Below, in pieces: positions 1 to 5,965 of a DNA stretch of 6,139 nt (the first letter of the stretch is position 1; every line of letters begins with the position of its first letter). Source of the DNA: Thioalkalivibrio sp. (GTDB lineage: Bacteria; Pseudomonadota; Gammaproteobacteria; Ectothiorhodospirales; Ectothiorhodospiraceae); assembly GCA_007120575.1 (NCBI GenBank), contig SKNJ01000249.1:1-6139 (forward strand), written 5' to 3'. The notes below the pieces were generated by a model. That model was not told where the DNA came from. It searched no databases and saw nothing but the letters and a program-made list of their open reading frames with translations. A program made the translations under genes and the position numbers.

Positions 1-739
1 CGCGCAGCGCTTCTCCGCTAAGCAGCCTGGATTCGTAGCCCGGGTGTTCGCTGCGGCGCGGGTAGCGATCCAGCCCGGACTCGCCGTCTGTCAGCAGCAG
101 GGTTGCAATGCGCAGCCCGCTACGCGCGAGCGCTGCCATCAGCAGCGCGAAATCGAGGCTCTCGTCGTCGGGATGGGCGTGAACGAAGAGCACATCGACC
201 GAATCGATCGCTTCCGGCCAGTTTCCCTCGCGCACCTGCTCTGGAGTGATTTGCCGGGTGTGTCGGTAGCCGTGTTCGTCGATGTCCAGTGGCACCAGAT
301 CACGGTAGGCCTCAGGCGCGGTCGGCGCTTCGGATGCGTCAGGCCGGCTGGGAACCGCGGTGACTGCCGCCCTGTCACGCTTGATCGGCGGTGGTGCGCC
401 GGAAGCTGCCGGCGCCTGCGGCGTGGCGGTTGCCTGGGGCGCGGCGCCGTCCGGCGGCGGCCGCTGTTGCCGCGGCGGCTCCAGTTCTGTGGCGCGTTCG
501 GGGAGCAGCAGCGACACCCCGACGAGCGCGGGAACCAGCGCAAAGCCCAGCGCGAACAGCCAGCCGAGCAGCTGCAGCCAGCGCGGCACAAAGCCGAACC
601 AGGAGTCAAACCGCACACCGAAGCCGGGGAACCGCGCCAGACGCACCACGCGCATGAGAAGCAGTGTGACGCCGACGCCGGCGCCAAGTATCAACGGGAT
701 GAACAGGAGTGCGATGTGTGCTATCGCCGGTGCTTCCAT
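1..739 (-). CDS. Membrane-anchored PIG-L/LmbE-family deacetylase, 3' part missing (runs off left edge)
   Basis: This reading frame starts at ATG 739 and stays open to base 1, so only the N-terminal 246 codons are visible. An in-frame TAG lies directly before the ATG, so this is the furthest upstream ATG. A weak AGGGA lies 11 nt upstream of it. Residues about 5-33 and 54-80 are strongly hydrophobic and look like two membrane helices. A Pro/Ala/Gln-rich linker follows at about 88-140, and the catalytic domain begins near residue 180. The motif VHAHPDDES (187-195) is the zinc-binding signature of PIG-L/LmbE deacetylases, and LLLTDGES (214-221) matches the next conserved strand. Members of this family remove N-acetyl groups from amino sugars such as GlcNAc conjugates. 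The layout suggests a domain tethered to the membrane. The substrate cannot be told, and which side of the membrane the domain faces is uncertain. It lies 119 bp downstream of the acetyltransferase on the same strand, with no clear promoter or terminator between them. Confidence 0.9.
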   Translation of the reverse strand, partial: MEAPAIAHIALLFIPLILGAGVGVTLLLMRVVRLARFPGFGVRFDSWFGFVPRWLQLLGWLFALGFALVPALVGVSLLLPERATELEPPRQQRPPPDGAAPQATATPQAPAASGAPPPIKRDRAAVTAVPSRPDASEAPTAPEAYRDLVPLDIDEHGYRHTRQITPEQVREGNWPEAIDSVDVLFVHAHPDDESLDFALLMAALARSGLRIATLLLTDGESGLDRYPRRSEHPGYESRLLSGEALR

Positions 740-858
740 CTACGTGTCATTCCCTGTCTACTCTGCTACGGTACTACGTCACGGGTGCCGCTGTAAACTC
801 TTGTAACTGGGGCACGGCTGGTCTGCGGCGGCGGCGCGGTTGTGGCCCGCGTTGCGGG

Positions 859-1413
859 TCAGTGCAGGCTGCCCGAGGAGCTAAACGTCAGTTGCCAGTA
901 CCCGACATCGATCCAGCGACCGAATTTGAAGCCGACCTCGCATAGCTGGGCTACCTTACAGAACCCGTGGCGCTCGTGCAGCGCAACACTGGCAGGATTG
1001 GGCAGCGCTATTCCGCTGAGCGCGACGTGGATTCCGCTGCGCTCCAACTCGGGAAGCAGCCGGCCGTAGAGTGCCGACCCGAGCCCCTTGCTCTGGTGCG
1101 CCGGAGCCACGTAGACCGAAACCTCGCTGGAGTGGCGGTAGGCCGGACGCGGTTTCCAGCCTGCGGCGTACGCGTAGCCGACTATAGCGCCGTCGCTCTC
1201 AGCGACCAACCACGGCAGTCCAGCCTCGTTTACCGTGGTAATACGGCGACGTGCTTCGGCGGGAGAAATCGGGTGCTCCTCGAAGGTGATTATACTGCTG
1301 GTAACGTAGTGGTTGTAGATAGCCGCTACCGCCGAGGCATCCCGGCTGTGGGGATCCGCAGCGCGGATCAGTGGCGGCTTCTGGTGGCAAACGGCTGTTT
1401 TGCTTGAGCTCAT
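859..1413 (-). CDS. GNAT N-acetyltransferase, phosphinothricin/methionine-sulfoximine acetyltransferase type
   Basis: This 184-residue protein, counted from the ATG at 1413, has the usual length of the PAT/Bar and MnaT (YncA) group. That group transfers acetyl from acetyl-CoA to the amino group of phosphinothricin, methionine sulfoximine or related amino acids. Conserved blocks in order are IRAAD (16-20), IYNHYVTSSIITFEEHPIS (32-50), the acetyl-CoA pyrophosphate loop VYVAPAHQSKGLGSALY (100-116, Q-x-x-G-x-G), LPNPASVALHERHGF (137-151) and the C-terminal GRWIDVGYWQLTF (165-177). The last block is typical of this subgroup. The frame is open back to an ATG at 1533, but that region lies in the palindrome and looks non-coding. 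An in-frame ATG at 1428 overlaps the predicted -10 box. Start 1413 is therefore preferred, although no Shine-Dalgarno is visible. The exact substrate is unknown. A general amino-acid or drug acetylation role is an inference from the family. Confidence 0.9.
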   Translation of the reverse strand: MSSSKTAVCHQKPPLIRAADPHSRDASAVAAIYNHYVTSSIITFEEHPISPAEARRRITTVNEAGLPWLVAESDGAIVGYAYAAGWKPRPAYRHSSEVSVYVAPAHQSKGLGSALYGRLLPELERSGIHVALSGIALPNPASVALHERHGFCKVAQLCEVGFKFGRWIDVGYWQLTFSSSGSLH

Positions 1414-1423
1414 GTTATCGGGT

Positions 1424-1452
1424 ATCATACGCGGCGTGCGCGGTTGTGGAAA
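1424..1452 (-). promoter_or_regulatory. Predicted sigma70-type promoter of the GNAT gene
   Basis: On the minus strand TTTCCA (1452-1447, 4/6 match to the -35 consensus) is followed after exactly 17 nt by TATGAT (1429-1424, 5/6 match to the -10). Transcription would begin near 1416-1418, only 3-5 nt before the ATG at 1413. The mRNA would be practically leaderless, which agrees with the lack of a ribosome binding site. The -10 lies inside the palindromic 9-mer GTATNATAC. Confidence 0.45.
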
Positions 1453-1506
1453 TACCACGCTGGCGGCGGGTTTGCGGCAGTTGTGACCGCGTCCCTCTGT
1501 ATTCTG

Positions 1507-1541
1507 CTTGAAAAATGGAAGACTGTCTTCCATTTTTCAAG
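1507..1541. terminator. 35-bp palindrome, probable bidirectional intrinsic terminator
   Basis: Two perfect 17-nt arms, CTTGAAAAATGGAAGAC and its reverse complement, flank a single T at 1524. The inner stem TGGAAG/CTTCCA with loop ACTGT is preceded by A5 and followed by T5. That is the A-tract/hairpin/T-tract layout of an intrinsic terminator working in both directions. Interrupted pairing continues outward to about 1499-1549. It separates the GNAT block on the left from the transposase scar on the right. It could instead be a fossil junction of two insertion-sequence ends or a regulatory cruciform. Confidence 0.5.
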
Positions 1542-1689
1542 TATGATACGTAGGCGATCGCGCAATAGCAGACAGGCAGCGCCGGCGGCTGAAGCACCTG
1601 AGGCGCGAGCCACGCGGATCGCGGTACTTCAGAAGTCGGTGGATAGAACAAGAAAGAGGGCATACCATTCTAATAACGACAAAATCATC

Positions 1690-1697
1690 GGAAGGAG
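1690..1697 (+). promoter_or_regulatory. Ribosome binding site of the transposase remnant
   Basis: GGAAGGAG lies 6 nt before the ATG at 1704. This is close to an ideal Shine-Dalgarno sequence and fixes the original start of the IS256-type transposase fragment. The signal has outlived the gene it served. Confidence 0.65.
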
Positions 1698-1703
1698 TTT
1701 CGT

Positions 1704-1935
1704 ATGCCCCACATCCAGACTATCCCACCATGGCCGGAATCGCAATCCATCGGGACAATCGATGAAGTGATCCGAGAAATTGCTCGAGAAGGAGCTCGAT
1801 CGTTGCTTCAACGCGCCCTGGAAGCCGAAGTTGCAGACCACCTCAATCAGTAACGTTGATTCACTCACCGAAGGTGAGCTGAAGGCGGTTGTACGGAATG
1901 GATACGCTCCACAGCGGACGGTAATCACCGGTACA
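1704..1935 (+). pseudogene. IS256-family (Mutator-type) transposase, N-terminal remnant with a frameshift
   Basis: Translation from ATG 1704 gives 49 residues, including IDEVIREIAREG (19-30) and EGARSLLQRALEAEVADHL (29-47), then TAA at 1851. The next frame (from 1855) continues with VDSLTEGELKAVVRNGYAPQ and RTVITGT. That is the following conserved stretch of IS256-type transposases (RNGY...R.v.TG.G). Removing one A from the TAAC at 1851-1854 would restore the frame as Q-Y-V-D, so a one-base insertion is the simplest explanation. After about 1935 the match is lost where G-P/V-P-R-x-R-D should follow, and TGA comes at 1945. Intact proteins are about 400 residues with a DDE catalytic domain. Only about 77 residues remain and the whole catalytic part is gone, so no active transposase can be made. 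The left boundary of the element is not clear; composition changes near 1628. Confidence 0.75.
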
Positions 1936-2169
1936 AGGGCTTCATGAATCAGCAGGAGTACAGGCGCGGCTACAAGCGCGAATCCTATTCCTGAGCCAGC
2001 CAGTACGATCGTTTCTTCTGCTGCATTGTTTCCTTGTTCCGCACACGGATCATTCAAGTATACGTGTCTACCGAAGTCAGTATAGGGCATGCGAGCATAA
2101 TTCGGTTTAGGGTATTCTTCCTTCTTCAAATAGCATGTTTATGTGCGCAAGCCCTGACCGGCGAATCCA
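1936..2169. other. AT-richer intergenic stretch without a recognised gene
   Basis: Between the end of transposase similarity and the kinase promoter no convincing gene is seen on either strand. Plus-strand frames carry stops. The long minus-strand frame through this region begins at TTG 2129, has no ribosome binding site and runs antisense across the transposase remnant. A short plus-strand frame ending at TGA 1992 has a basic, Tyr-rich tail (QQEYRRGYKRESYS) that could be the end of a disrupted gene, but it is not recognised. Confidence 0.5.
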
Positions 2170-2185
2170 GTTTTGTTGACAAAAC
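2170..2185. promoter_or_regulatory. Inverted repeat GTTTTGT-TG-ACAAAAC, candidate repressor operator
   Basis: A perfect 7-2-7 inverted repeat contains the whole predicted -35 hexamer TTGACA (2176-2181) of the first kinase gene. A dimeric regulator bound here would block RNA polymerase. This is an inference from symmetry and position. The regulator family is not identifiable, and no regulator gene lies in the window. Confidence 0.5.
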
Positions 2186-2204
2186 CGACCAGCGAAGTTT
2201 AAAT
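2176..2204 (+). promoter_or_regulatory. Predicted sigma70 promoter of the first FGGY kinase
   Basis: TTGACA (2176-2181) is a perfect -35 box. TTAAAT (2199-2204, 4/6) follows after 17 nt; TTTAAA with a 16-nt spacer is an alternative -10. The start point would be near 2210-2211. The message would then have a leader of only about 16 nt, with the ribosome binding site AAGAGG (2211-2216) at its very end. This placement argues against the in-frame ATG codons at 2203 and 2206 as starts. Confidence 0.5.
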
Positions 2205-2226
2205 GATGTTAAGAGGTTATGAGACG

Positions 2227-3735
2227 ATGAAGCACTGTCTGGGGATCGACATCGGTGGTACGGCGGTAAAAGCATCCGTTCTTGATACTAGTGGTACCGT
2301 AGTAGGATCGGCGGGGGCGAATACGCCGGTTGTAACGGACGAACCAGGTAAGGTCGAGAGGGATCTTGCCGGCACATGGCATAGTGTTCTGGGTGTCATC
2401 GCAGGTGCGTGTGAATCTGCCGGTATAGATGGGGCATCGATCGAATATGTTGCTTGCACAGGCCACGGCAAGGGTGCATATCTCCGCTTCAAGGGTGAGC
2501 AGTGGCCTTCCGTTGGTATTGTTTCCAACGACAGCCGTGCAGCTCGTCTTGCTGCAGAAATGGGTGCGTCCGCGGAATACCGGAAATCAATCCTTCCCCG
2601 GGTTACACAACCACTATGGCCGTCTCATTCATCAGCGATGATGGCCTGGATGAAAAGGGCACAACCGGAGCGTTTTAGACGTATCGATCAGGTGCTTTTT
2701 GCAAAAGACTTCATCAACTGCATGCTTACCGGCGTAGTTGCAACTGACTTTACCGCTGCTACTGCGAGCGGTTTCTACGGCACGGACAATAACGAGGTTG
2801 ACTCGGATGTATTGAAGTACTTCGGCGTGCCAGAACTGAAAAGTGCTCTACCCTCGGCGGTAGCCTCGCACGAAGTCGTGGGTACAGTACGTCGGGACGT
2901 TGCGGAAGCAACGGGGCTGCGTCAAGGTACCCCGGTAGTAGCGGGCCTTTTCGATGTGAATGCGGCAGCGATCGCCTGCGCGATTCGGACGGACCGCGAC
3001 ATGAGCCTTGTCGGCGGTACGTGGAATATCGCCACCGCAACCACCACACGGCCGGAAATCTTCGCTGATTCCTGGGATACGCTGGCGGTGCAGTCTCACT
3101 GCATCCCCGGGCAGTGGATGATACATGAGGGCAGTCCTACCTCGGCGAGTAATCTCGAGTGGTGGGTCCAGCGTGTCTTCAATCTTGGAGGACCACCATC
3201 ATGGGAGGTTATTAACAACCATGTAATGAATACAAAAAGCACATCCGTACTTTTTTTTCCGTATATCTACGGCAGCAATGGAAATCCGGTTGCTACCGGA
3301 TCACTCATCGGTGTCCAATCCGGGACAACCACGGGGGAAGTGATCCGAGCGATCTATGAGGGTATCACGTTTCAGCTGCTGGAACACGCGGAGCCAACGC
3401 TGAACGTTATTCCAGAAATCGAACACTTGCGTCTCGCCGGGGGGATAACGAGATCCCGTCCATGGGTACAGATCGTCACCGACACGTTTAACAGGTCGCT
3501 TTCCGTCTCGCCTACCGAGGAAATCGGCACTCTCGGTGCGGTGGTGTGTGGTGCCGTAGGCACGGGGGTGTATCCCGATTATCCCTCAGCAATAGAAGGT
3601 ATGACCAGTTTTCTCGATCCACTGGAGCCTGATCCTGCACAGCAGGAAGAACTGAGACTACGATACGAGGTATTTGTCCGTACGCGGGAGACTTTGTCGG
3701 CGTCCTGGGAGATCGCGTATGTTCCCGGAGTCTAA
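2227..3735 (+). CDS. FGGY-family carbohydrate kinase, L-xylulokinase (LyxK)-like
   Basis: The 502-residue product is a cytoplasmic sugar kinase that should transfer phosphate from ATP to a ketose, most likely L-xylulose or a related pentulose or gulonate derivative. The first phosphate-binding loop is GIDIGGTAVKA (6-16). TGHGKGAYL (78-86) corresponds to the LyxK active-site loop, which has GKG where xylulokinases have MHG. VVAGLFDVNAA (237-247) carries the likely catalytic base Asp243. GGTWNIAT (263-270), HEGSPTSASNLEWW (300-313), FFPYIYGSN (343-351), AIYEGITF (375-382) and LAGGITRSRPWVQIVTD (403-419) follow LyxK of enterobacteria in order. EEIGTLGAVVCGAVGTGVY (431-449) completes the C-terminal FGGY domain. 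Length is normal for the family. Start 2227 is chosen because GIDIGGT then sits at the usual distance from the N-terminus and AAGAGG lies 10 nt upstream. A T8 run lies inside the gene at 3251-3258. Specificity is inferred from similarity only. Confidence 0.85.
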   Translation: MKHCLGIDIGGTAVKASVLDTSGTVVGSAGANTPVVTDEPGKVERDLAGTWHSVLGVIAGACESAGIDGASIEYVACTGHGKGAYLRFKGEQWPSVGIVSNDSRAARLAAEMGASAEYRKSILPRVTQPLWPSHSSAMMAWMKRAQPERFRRIDQVLFAKDFINCMLTGVVATDFTAATASGFYGTDNNEVDSDVLKYFGVPELKSALPSAVASHEVVGTVRRDVAEATGLRQGTPVVAGLFDVNAAAIACAIRTDRDMSLVGGTWNIATATTTRPEIFADSWDTLAVQSHCIPGQWMIHEGSPTSASNLEWWVQRVFNLGGPPSWEVINNHVMNTKSTSVLFFPYIYGSNGNPVATGSLIGVQSGTTTGEVIRAIYEGITFQLLEHAEPTLNVIPEIEHLRLAGGITRSRPWVQIVTDTFNRSLSVSPTEEIGTLGAVVCGAVGTGVYPDYPSAIEGMTSFLDPLEPDPAQQEELRLRYEVFVRTRETLSASWEIAYVPGV

Positions 3736-3760
3736 CCAGTCTCTTAGCAATACCCCAATC

Positions 3761-3780
3761 CGCAAACGCGGCATTGCCGG
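3761..3780 (+). repeat. 3'-flanking repeat, copy 1 (CGCAAAC...GCATTGCCGG)
   Basis: CGCAAAC and GCATTGCCGG, separated by 3 nt, begin 26 nt after the stop codon of the first kinase. The same two words, separated by 4 nt, begin 10 nt after the stop of the second kinase. The role is unknown, and chance is not excluded. Confidence 0.4.
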
Positions 3781-3804
3781 CAACCGCCTGATGGCCGGGT
3801 GGGA

Positions 3805-3818
3805 CATATTCTAATATG
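3805..3818. repeat. Inverted repeat CATATT-CT-AATATG between the kinase genes
   Basis: A perfect 6-2-6 palindrome lies 157 bp upstream of the second kinase start. Its position suits an operator or a promoter-associated element. It is AT-rich in a GC-richer setting. The function is not known. Confidence 0.4.
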
Positions 3819-3959
3819 GAGAAGGTTGTGTTCTTTGCCAGAATGCGTTCGCCATATTGCGCCATGACGTAGCTCCGCAAGCGACGTCCTCTCGGTGTAT
3901 ACTCGGATTTCGCTGGCGATTCATATTATGTGCTTTGCAATTATCCCGGTACTCGGGTG

Positions 3960-3965
3960 AAGGAG
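3960..3965 (+). promoter_or_regulatory. Ribosome binding site of the second FGGY kinase
   Basis: AAGGAG lies 9 nt before the ATG at 3975 and decides this start over the in-frame ATG at 3930, which has no Shine-Dalgarno sequence. Confidence 0.75.
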
Positions 3966-3974
3966 AGAGTTGGT

Positions 3975-5570
3975 ATGACACAGAAGGAGCTGTTGCGGGA
4001 TGGAAAGGCAATCATCGGGTTCGAACTGGGATCGACGCGAATCAAGGCGACCCTGATCGGACCCGACGGAACGCCTCTCGCCTCCGGAGCCTACGGCTGG
4101 GAGAACAAGCTTGTGGAGGGAATCTGGTCCTACGATCTCGAGGAGGTCTGGTCGGGATCGTCCGCGTGCTTTGATGACCTCGCAGCCAACGTGAAGAAAG
4201 AATACGATCTTCCCCTTGAGCGGGTCGCCGCCCTGGGTGTGAGCGGGATGATGCACGGGTACCTGGCCCTCGATTCAGCGGGGGAGATCCTCGTACCGTT
4301 CCGTACCTGGCGAAACAACATAACCAGCGATGCCTCGACGCAACTCTCGGAAATCTTTGATTTCCCGATACCACAACGCTGGAGTATCGCGCATCTCTTC
4401 CAGGCAATACTGAACGGGGAAGAACACGTTTCCCGGATCTCCTCGATCATGACCCTGGCGGGGTACGTGCACTGGAAACTGACCGACGAACGATCCACCG
4501 GTATCAACGATGCATCGGGGATGTTCCCGGTTGACCCGGAGACGGGAAACTACTACGAGGGCATGCTCGATGCCTTCGACCGGGAAGCCCGGAAGCAGGG
4601 TCTTTCCTGGACGATCCGGAACCTGCTGCCACGGATCGTACCGGCGGGAGAGAGAGCGGGATCGCTCACAGACGAGGGCGCGCGCATGCTCGACCGCTCG
4701 GGACGCCTGCAGGCGGGGATTCCGCTCTGTCCCCCGGAAGGTGACGCCGGCACGGGAATGATCGCCACCAACAGCATCCGTCCCAGAACGGGGAACGTCT
4801 CGGCAGGAACATCGGTCTTTGCTATGATCGTACTGGAGAAAGCGCTCGCCCACAATCATCCCGAGATCGACATCGTTGTTACACCCGGGGGCAAGGCGGT
4901 GGCGATGGTGCACTCCAACAACTGCACCTCCGACAGCGACGCGTGGATCGGGCTGTTCGGAGAAGCCGCGAAGGCTCTGGGATCACCCGTATCGGCGGAT
5001 ACACTCTACGGCAAACTGCTTCCCTTGGCACTGGAAGGCGATCCCGACGCGGGCGGACTCGTGTCCTGCGGGTACATCTCGGGCGAACACATTACCGGGT
5101 TCAGCGAGGGACGTCCCTTGTTTGTTCGGTGCCCTGAAAGCAACTTCAGCCTGCCGAACTTTCTCCGGTCGCATCTTTTTGCTTCCCTCTGTGCGCTGCG
5201 GACCGGTCTGGACACTCTCTTCGACAAGGAAAAGGTAAAGGTGGACGAAATCCGCGGTCACGGCGGTTTCTTCAAGACCCCCGGTGTGGGACAGCGGATA
5301 ATGGCGGCCGCGACCAACGCCCCTGTGTGCGTCCTGAAGACCGCCGGCGAGGGCGGGCCATGGGGCATGGCTCTCCTGGCAGCCTACATGGTTCGGGAAA
5401 ACCGGTCTCTTGGCCTGCCCGATTTTCTTGACCACGTATTCGGGGCCGACGCGGGAGAGGCGGTCGATCCTGACCCGACGGACGTGGAGGGGTTCAACGC
5501 GTACTTCCGACGGCATACCGCCGCCCTGGCGGTGGAACGCGCGGCGGTGGAGGCGATCCCGGCAAAGTAG
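3975..5570 (+). CDS. FGGY-family carbohydrate kinase, long xylulokinase/ribulokinase-like subgroup
   Basis: The 531-residue product is an ATP-dependent sugar kinase. [20 protein letters not shown] (13-32) is the N-terminal phosphate-binding strand-turn-strand. [13 protein letters not shown] (88-100) is the xylulokinase-type substrate loop and is followed by PFRTWRNN (108-115). [14 protein letters not shown] (253-266) carries the likely catalytic base Asp257. [13 protein letters not shown] (273-285), [18 protein letters not shown] (428-445) and [16 protein letters not shown] (456-471) build the ATP-binding C-terminal domain. Similar long proteins of about 530-540 residues are, as far as recalled, found in arabinose or pentose clusters and annotated as ribulokinase or xylulokinase. 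The true substrate (D-xylulose, L-ribulose or other) is not decided here. Start 3975 has an AAGGAG 9 nt upstream. The gene is clearly GC-richer than the first kinase, and the two proteins differ along most of their length, so this is not a recent duplication. No clear terminator follows the stop. Confidence 0.85.
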   Translation: MTQKELLRDGKAIIGFELGSTRIKATLIGPDGTPLASGAYGWENKLVEGIWSYDLEEVWSGSSACFDDLAANVKKEYDLPLERVAALGVSGMMHGYLALDSAGEILVPFRTWRNNITSDASTQLSEIFDFPIPQRWSIAHLFQAILNGEEHVSRISSIMTLAGYVHWKLTDERSTGINDASGMFPVDPETGNYYEGMLDAFDREARKQGLSWTIRNLLPRIVPAGERAGSLTDEGARMLDRSGRLQAGIPLCPPEGDAGTGMIATNSIRPRTGNVSAGTSVFAMIVLEKALAHNHPEIDIVVTPGGKAVAMVHSNNCTSDSDAWIGLFGEAAKALGSPVSADTLYGKLLPLALEGDPDAGGLVSCGYISGEHITGFSEGRPLFVRCPESNFSLPNFLRSHLFASLCALRTGLDTLFDKEKVKVDEIRGHGGFFKTPGVGQRIMAAATNAPVCVLKTAGEGGPWGMALLAAYMVRENRSLGLPDFLDHVFGADAGEAVDPDPTDVEGFNAYFRRHTAALAVERAAVEAIPAK

Positions 5571-5965
5571 GAAAAGCGTCGCAAACAGGTGCATTGCCGG
5601 TACGAGCACTATCTATCAAAACAGCATAGTGGAAAACCTATCTCCGAGTGCTAGCGCGTAACACCGGTCATGGCAGAGACTGCGCAAAAATGAGGCTGCA
5701 AGAACCGATCACAACGAGATGTCGGACGTTCACGACTGCCCATCGGCCGCAAATGAAGGGGTTCAGGTAAGCTCTAGCCGGGGAACAGACACACGACTCC
5801 CACGGAGTTTGCGAGAGGTAACGGTCAGTTCAGGCGATCACGGTCGAAGTTTGGCGGTGCGACCAGATCCCCGGTTTAGAGCCTGTCGGACTTTCCCGGG
5901 CCGATTTTGTAGTTTTCTGCGGGGACGTATTCTCATAACTTTCTTGATGATATAAAATTCGATGT
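5571..5965. other. 395-bp stretch without a recognised gene
   Basis: Frames on both strands here are short, lack ribosome binding sites and resemble no family I recognise. It holds the second 3'-flanking repeat at its start. Near its end, about 5879-5902, GAGCCTGTCGGACTTTCCCG resembles the left end of an insertion sequence and lies 87 bp before the transposase remnant. TATAAA at 5951-5956 could be that element's -10 box. No tRNA or terminator is seen. Confidence 0.5.
5580..5600 (+). repeat. 3'-flanking repeat, copy 2 (CGCAAAC...GCATTGCCGG)
   Basis: This is the second copy of the pair of words found after the first kinase. It starts 10 nt after the TAG of the second kinase. The 10-mer is identical in both copies; the linker differs by one base in length. 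Confidence 0.4.

Larger units (their letters stand above)
3736..3974. other. 239-bp gap between the two kinase genes
   Basis: No gene is recognised here. It holds CGCAAAC (3761-3767) and GCATTGCCGG (3771-3780), which recur after the second kinase, and a perfect inverted repeat CATATT-CT-AATATG (3805-3818). There is a -10-like TATACT (3898-3903) without a good -35, and a TATTAT at 3924-3929, also without one. No hairpin followed by a T tract is seen, so read-through from the first kinase is possible. Whether the second kinase has its own promoter cannot be settled by eye. Confidence 0.55.

Noticed and set aside
139..687. Minus-strand open frame of 182 codons in another phase of the same region
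   Set aside because: It overlaps the PIG-L frame in a different phase and is an Arg/Ser-rich shadow of a GC-rich gene.
44..796. Long plus-strand open frame of 250 codons over the left end
   Set aside because: It is antisense to the PIG-L gene, whose AHPDDE motif and membrane helices are clear. The plus frame is Arg/Gly/Pro-rich, lacks a ribosome binding site and matches nothing.
846..858. CCCGC-GTT-GCGGG hairpin just after the GNAT stop as a terminator
   Set aside because: The stem is only 5 bp and no T tract follows it on the minus strand, so termination before the PIG-L gene is not supported.
1414..1533. N-terminal extension of the GNAT protein to ATG 1533
   Set aside because: That ATG lies inside the 35-bp palindrome, the extension resembles no GNAT sequence, and the predicted promoter lies within it.
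1444..1770. Plus-strand frame sharing the peptide LEKWKTVFHFSS with a minus-strand frame
   Set aside because: The identical peptide on both strands is simply the translation of the palindrome. There is no ribosome binding site or family match.
1629..2129. Minus-strand frame of 166 codons with a hydrophobic segment
   Set aside because: It starts at TTG with no ribosome binding site and runs antisense through the IS256-type remnant. The hydrophobic part is probably a by-product of the opposite strand.
2203..2226. Upstream in-frame ATG codons of the first kinase
   Set aside because: They overlap or directly follow the predicted -10 box, and AAGAGG is correctly spaced for ATG 2227, where the conserved N-terminus begins.
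3512..3880. Minus-strand frame of 122 codons over the end of the first kinase and the following gap
   Set aside because: Most of it is antisense to the kinase. The part in the gap (ILEYVPPGHQAVAGN and neighbours) looks protein-like, but it has no recognised relative and no start signal.
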